From: Solenopsis invicta
Taxonomy: Eukaryota; Arthropoda; Insecta; Hymenoptera; Formicidae
NCBI RefSeq assembly: GCF_016802725.1
Contig: NC_052665.1
Span: 13,832,501-13,896,500 of the forward strand
DNA: 64,000 bases
Reading direction: 5' to 3'
Below, piece by piece: positions 60,798 to 64,000 of the stretch. A program made the translations under genes and the position numbers. The notes under the pieces are model-generated. The model made no database searches. It worked only from the letters and a program-made list of their open reading frames with translations, and was not told the origin of the DNA. The first letter of the stretch is position 1. The number at the start of each line of letters is the position of its first letter.

Positions 60798-63700
60798 GTG
60801 GTTATCATAAGCGTAACATATTCTCGGATATGTAGAATTAATATAAAATATTTCAACTTTATTTTAATCGGTGAGATATTTATTACACGCTTATATTAAC
60901 GAAGATCTCGCCTTTTTCTTCGATTGGAAAAGGATCTTATTCGGATAAAGGTCTAGTGTCTAGTCTATCTAACTTCTATACCATTTGACGGACGCATCTT
61001 CATTGAAATAGCTTATTAGTGCCGCGAGATGTGTATCGTGATACGTGTAGGATACGCTTCTCTCGAGCAGAATCGAGAAGCTGACTGGATGGCGCCCGAT
61101 CGATGGATCCCTCCATCTCCTCCCATGGGGAAGTGGAGCCACCGATCCTTGAAGAGTTAACCCGAAGGCGGCTTTCGTTCCGGACCGACTGGTTCTGTTC
61201 CTCTCTCGATCGGCCACATTAATCATATTGCGAACGACGTTGTGCCCCTCTTTATTCATTCACTTTCTCTCTCTCCCTCTCTTACAGTCTCACCTTCTCC
61301 ATCCAGCGGCCTCTTCGCAGCGGCGTCACGCTGTTCCGAGTTGTTCGATATTCGTCGCACGAGCACCATTTACCCGCTTCGACGCGCTAACAAAATCACG
61401 CTTATCTTTCCTCAGTACGGCGTAAAGCGATAAACAACGTATGTAAGACGGAGCTTGGACATCGATAATTGCGCTAATTGCAAATAAATGGATGCATGAA
61501 CCTTGAGAATAAGTAACTTAAAAATGCAAAGGTATAGCAGTCTGGACATCATTAATTCCAACTGGAAAATATAAAAAATTGTAACGTAGTGTTTGAAAGA
61601 GAATAAAAAGACATTTTCAAGATTGGAGTAATGGAAAATACAGAATTATATAGAATGAAGAGAAGGAAACATTCCTCCGCGAAATTATAGTTTTTGTGAT
61701 TAAATGATATTGCACTAAATACGATCGGTATAAAAAAGAAACACGAGAACTGTTCTCAAATGTTAAATGTCCCTTCAGTTAAGAGTACATTTAAATGTAT
61801 GCCGTCTTATAATTATACACACCCACGCATAAAATATCTGTATGGTAAGTGACTAAAAAATAATTTCGAAGTAATAACCACAACTTACATCCTGTTTGCT
61901 TTTAAGGAGCACCGTTCAGGATTCCAGTACTTTCCGATACCACTCCATAGCTTTCGCGATTCGCGGCGTTAAGACGGCAAAGTGGTAATCTCGCTTCGGA
62001 CCGCGAGAAAACCGGGAATGGTGGATCTCGCTAATAAGAGGAGTGGGCGCGATATTTATTGGCCATCGCGCGAGAAACCTACCCGTCTTTGAGCGCGCAG
62101 ATTACAGGCTGTTCGTGCTAACAGGACGAAAGTCGAAACCGAAAAGCGACTCGCTCCGTTCTACCGTACGCGAAGAAGAAGAAGAAGAAGAAATCAGACG
62201 CATAAACGACCGCGCATTGCCCGGAAGCGACTGCGAGATTGATTTTTAGAAATACGTTGTGCCTAGAGATATTTCGGGAACATAGGTAAGTAACGTTTAA
62301 GTATCAAACGAGATCCTTCAAGGTCTACCAATAAATCGAGAAGATAGCGAAAAAGAGAAGAACGAGGTAGCCTAAAGCAACGCTTACTGGAATCGTCTAA
62401 GAAGAAGCCACCGCAAGAAGCAACGTGAGAAATAATCGCGGTGACTCTCGATTGAACTGAAATTGTGGAGAATAAAGGAGAGGAGTGCAGTGCGCACCGA
62501 AACATCATCGGATAATCAATTGCTATTCTTTTTGTCATGGTGACTGCGCATTCCGCCGAAAGTTTATTTTCTTTCGCGATAAAAGTCGCATCTACTACCT
62601 GAGACTGTTTCGTTGTTGTCGCGCGAAAGAAAAAGAGGGACAAATTCCATTGCTTTCTCTAAGCCACAGTGCTTCCCAAATCTGCAAGCTGATTATATTC
62701 TCGGTATATTTAGCATATAATTTAAAAATTAAATTGTGATTCTGTATTCTCTCTGCATTAAAACAGAATAATTTCGCAAATTTTATGTCAAACGACTATC
62801 GCATTATTATTTTCGTTCAAACCGTTTATGCTATTCTGATTGTGTAAGAATTCATAGAATATAAAAGCTAACTTACACAAAACCTAAGAATCTAAACAGA
62901 GAATATAATATTATACTAAATCATTTCAAATGTGTCTTGAAAAGAGGGACTTGTATTGCAGAAGGATATATTAATCATTATCCCCTTTCGTAAGAAAGCT
63001 TACTTTTCCTTAACTTCGTAAAATCTCATATGAAAAATTGAAAATTTTCAAAATCTCTCGAGTAAATTTTATATATAGAACGAAGTTGTATGTAATAGAA
63101 AAGATATATGTAATAGAAAATGAGATTACTATATGAATTCCCCAAGACTAGCGGCGAAATAAAACTTATTCTCTCTTTCTTCTTAAAAGCCATTAAAAAT
63201 AAAATATTCGTTGAAATAAAAATCATAGAAACAAAATATGTATAGATAAAATATAGCTCATAATATTATATCTTTAGTAAGATAGATTTATATAGAGTAT
63301 TAAATGTAAATTGAACTTCAAAAGTTGGAAATGTAAAATTGTGGAAAATAAATTCGAACTATCCATATCTACTCGTTCATGTAATATCATTATTTTCGAA
63401 ATTTGATCGGCACCATTTTTTCGGGATGCCATGTAACGAAAAGGCGACCTCAAAAAGACAGCAACAAGGCACCCTGTGAGCTTTACACTTTGGGAAACAC
63501 TGTCCTAGGATGAAAGCAAACGAAACGCGTGACGGTGGCGATACTCCCACGCTCGGAGGAACAACTTGATACAAGAGAACCGTCTCGCTTACAATCTAGC
63601 CTTTATAGAATCCTTCGAAAGCTTGAGAAGGAGAAGGGGAGGGAATGGAGGAGGGACAGGACAAAGACAAAGGCGCGAGTGAGAAGGGTGCGCGAGAACG

Positions 63701-64000
63701 TGCACAATGGAGAACCAGAAATTCGAGCCGATGCACCGTGAGGCGCATCTTCGGCACCGAGACGCGGCAAGATCTTGTCCAGCTGACAGCTTTACGGCGC
63801 CAGAAAAAAAAATGTTAAAGAAAAGGAGATGATAAGGAGAGAAAAAAAATGAGATAATGATGTAGGAGATTTTGCGGTATTTCTATTTTGCGGCAGCGAA
63901 TCGAGCAAAGCTCGTTAATTAGTCCTAATTTCTTCCAGAATCGAGCAATTAAAACGTCCGACAATTGTGATATAATTTTGTTCAAGCTTTAAAAAAAATT
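60798..64000. other. Non-coding mosaic at the right edge
   Basis: GC-richer at 60960-61440, 61900-62260 and 63400-63770, AT-rich elsewhere. A short tandem TATGTAATAGAAAA occurs twice near 63089-63122. A minus-strand frame at 62263-62643 (126 codons) has mixed composition but no recognisable domain or splice context. Confidence 0.5.
62172..62192. repeat. (GAA)n trinucleotide repeat
   Basis: Seven GAA units in moderately GC-rich DNA. Confidence 0.85.

Overview
This is a gene-poor stretch of an arthropod nuclear genome, most likely a hymenopteran insect and plausibly an ant. The reasons are an AT-rich background broken by many short GC-rich, CpG-rich blocks, abundant microsatellites and small DNA-transposon remnants, no prokaryotic-style gene packing, and a single recognisable spliced metazoan exon. 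The species assignment is inference; no rRNA, tRNA or mitochondrial marker is present to fix it.

The only gene identified with reasonable confidence is on the minus strand: the first coding exon (15410-15839) of an agrin-like extracellular matrix proteoglycan. It carries a signal peptide and an NtA-like domain with two cysteines, and ends at a textbook AG|GTGAGC donor. No Kazal, EGF or laminin-G exon is recognisable in the 15 kb downstream of it on the minus strand, so its first intron probably runs off the left edge. The 16-22 kb area is then 5' flank or upstream UTR/intron, with a CpG-rich, repeat-bearing block at 17.5-18.1 kb. A weaker candidate internal exon lies at 41091-41275 (minus), and a tiny hydrophobic ORF at 50489-50635 (minus). 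Most other open frames over 60 codons look like chance frames in GC-rich or low-complexity DNA.

The rest of the visible structure is repetitive. (1) A 1371-bp fold-back transposon at 57981-59351, flanked by TA, with termini CACTGCAAATCC; each arm carries a short exon-like segment ending in an outward-facing splice donor, and a diverged relative of one such segment occurs at 22618-22745. (2) A MITE family with copies near 2.1, 2.4, 42.6 and 60.4 kb. (3) TA-flanked CACTGAGAAA-type MITEs at 33.5 and 52.1-52.7 kb, the latter with a second palindromic element nested inside. (4) Other palindromic elements at 10.7-11.05, 39.9-40.1 and 42.4-42.5 kb. (5) A diverged tandem repeat of about 300 bp at 9.1-10.06 kb. 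(6) Two unlinked degenerate arrays of an ATAAATCY/RGATTTAT-like word at 29.05-29.24 and 48.9-49.05 kb.

The genes do not form a set acting together: this is one long gene's 5' end embedded in intronic/intergenic DNA shaped by small transposons and simple repeats. Coordinates of repeat edges are read by eye and may be off by a few to some tens of bases.
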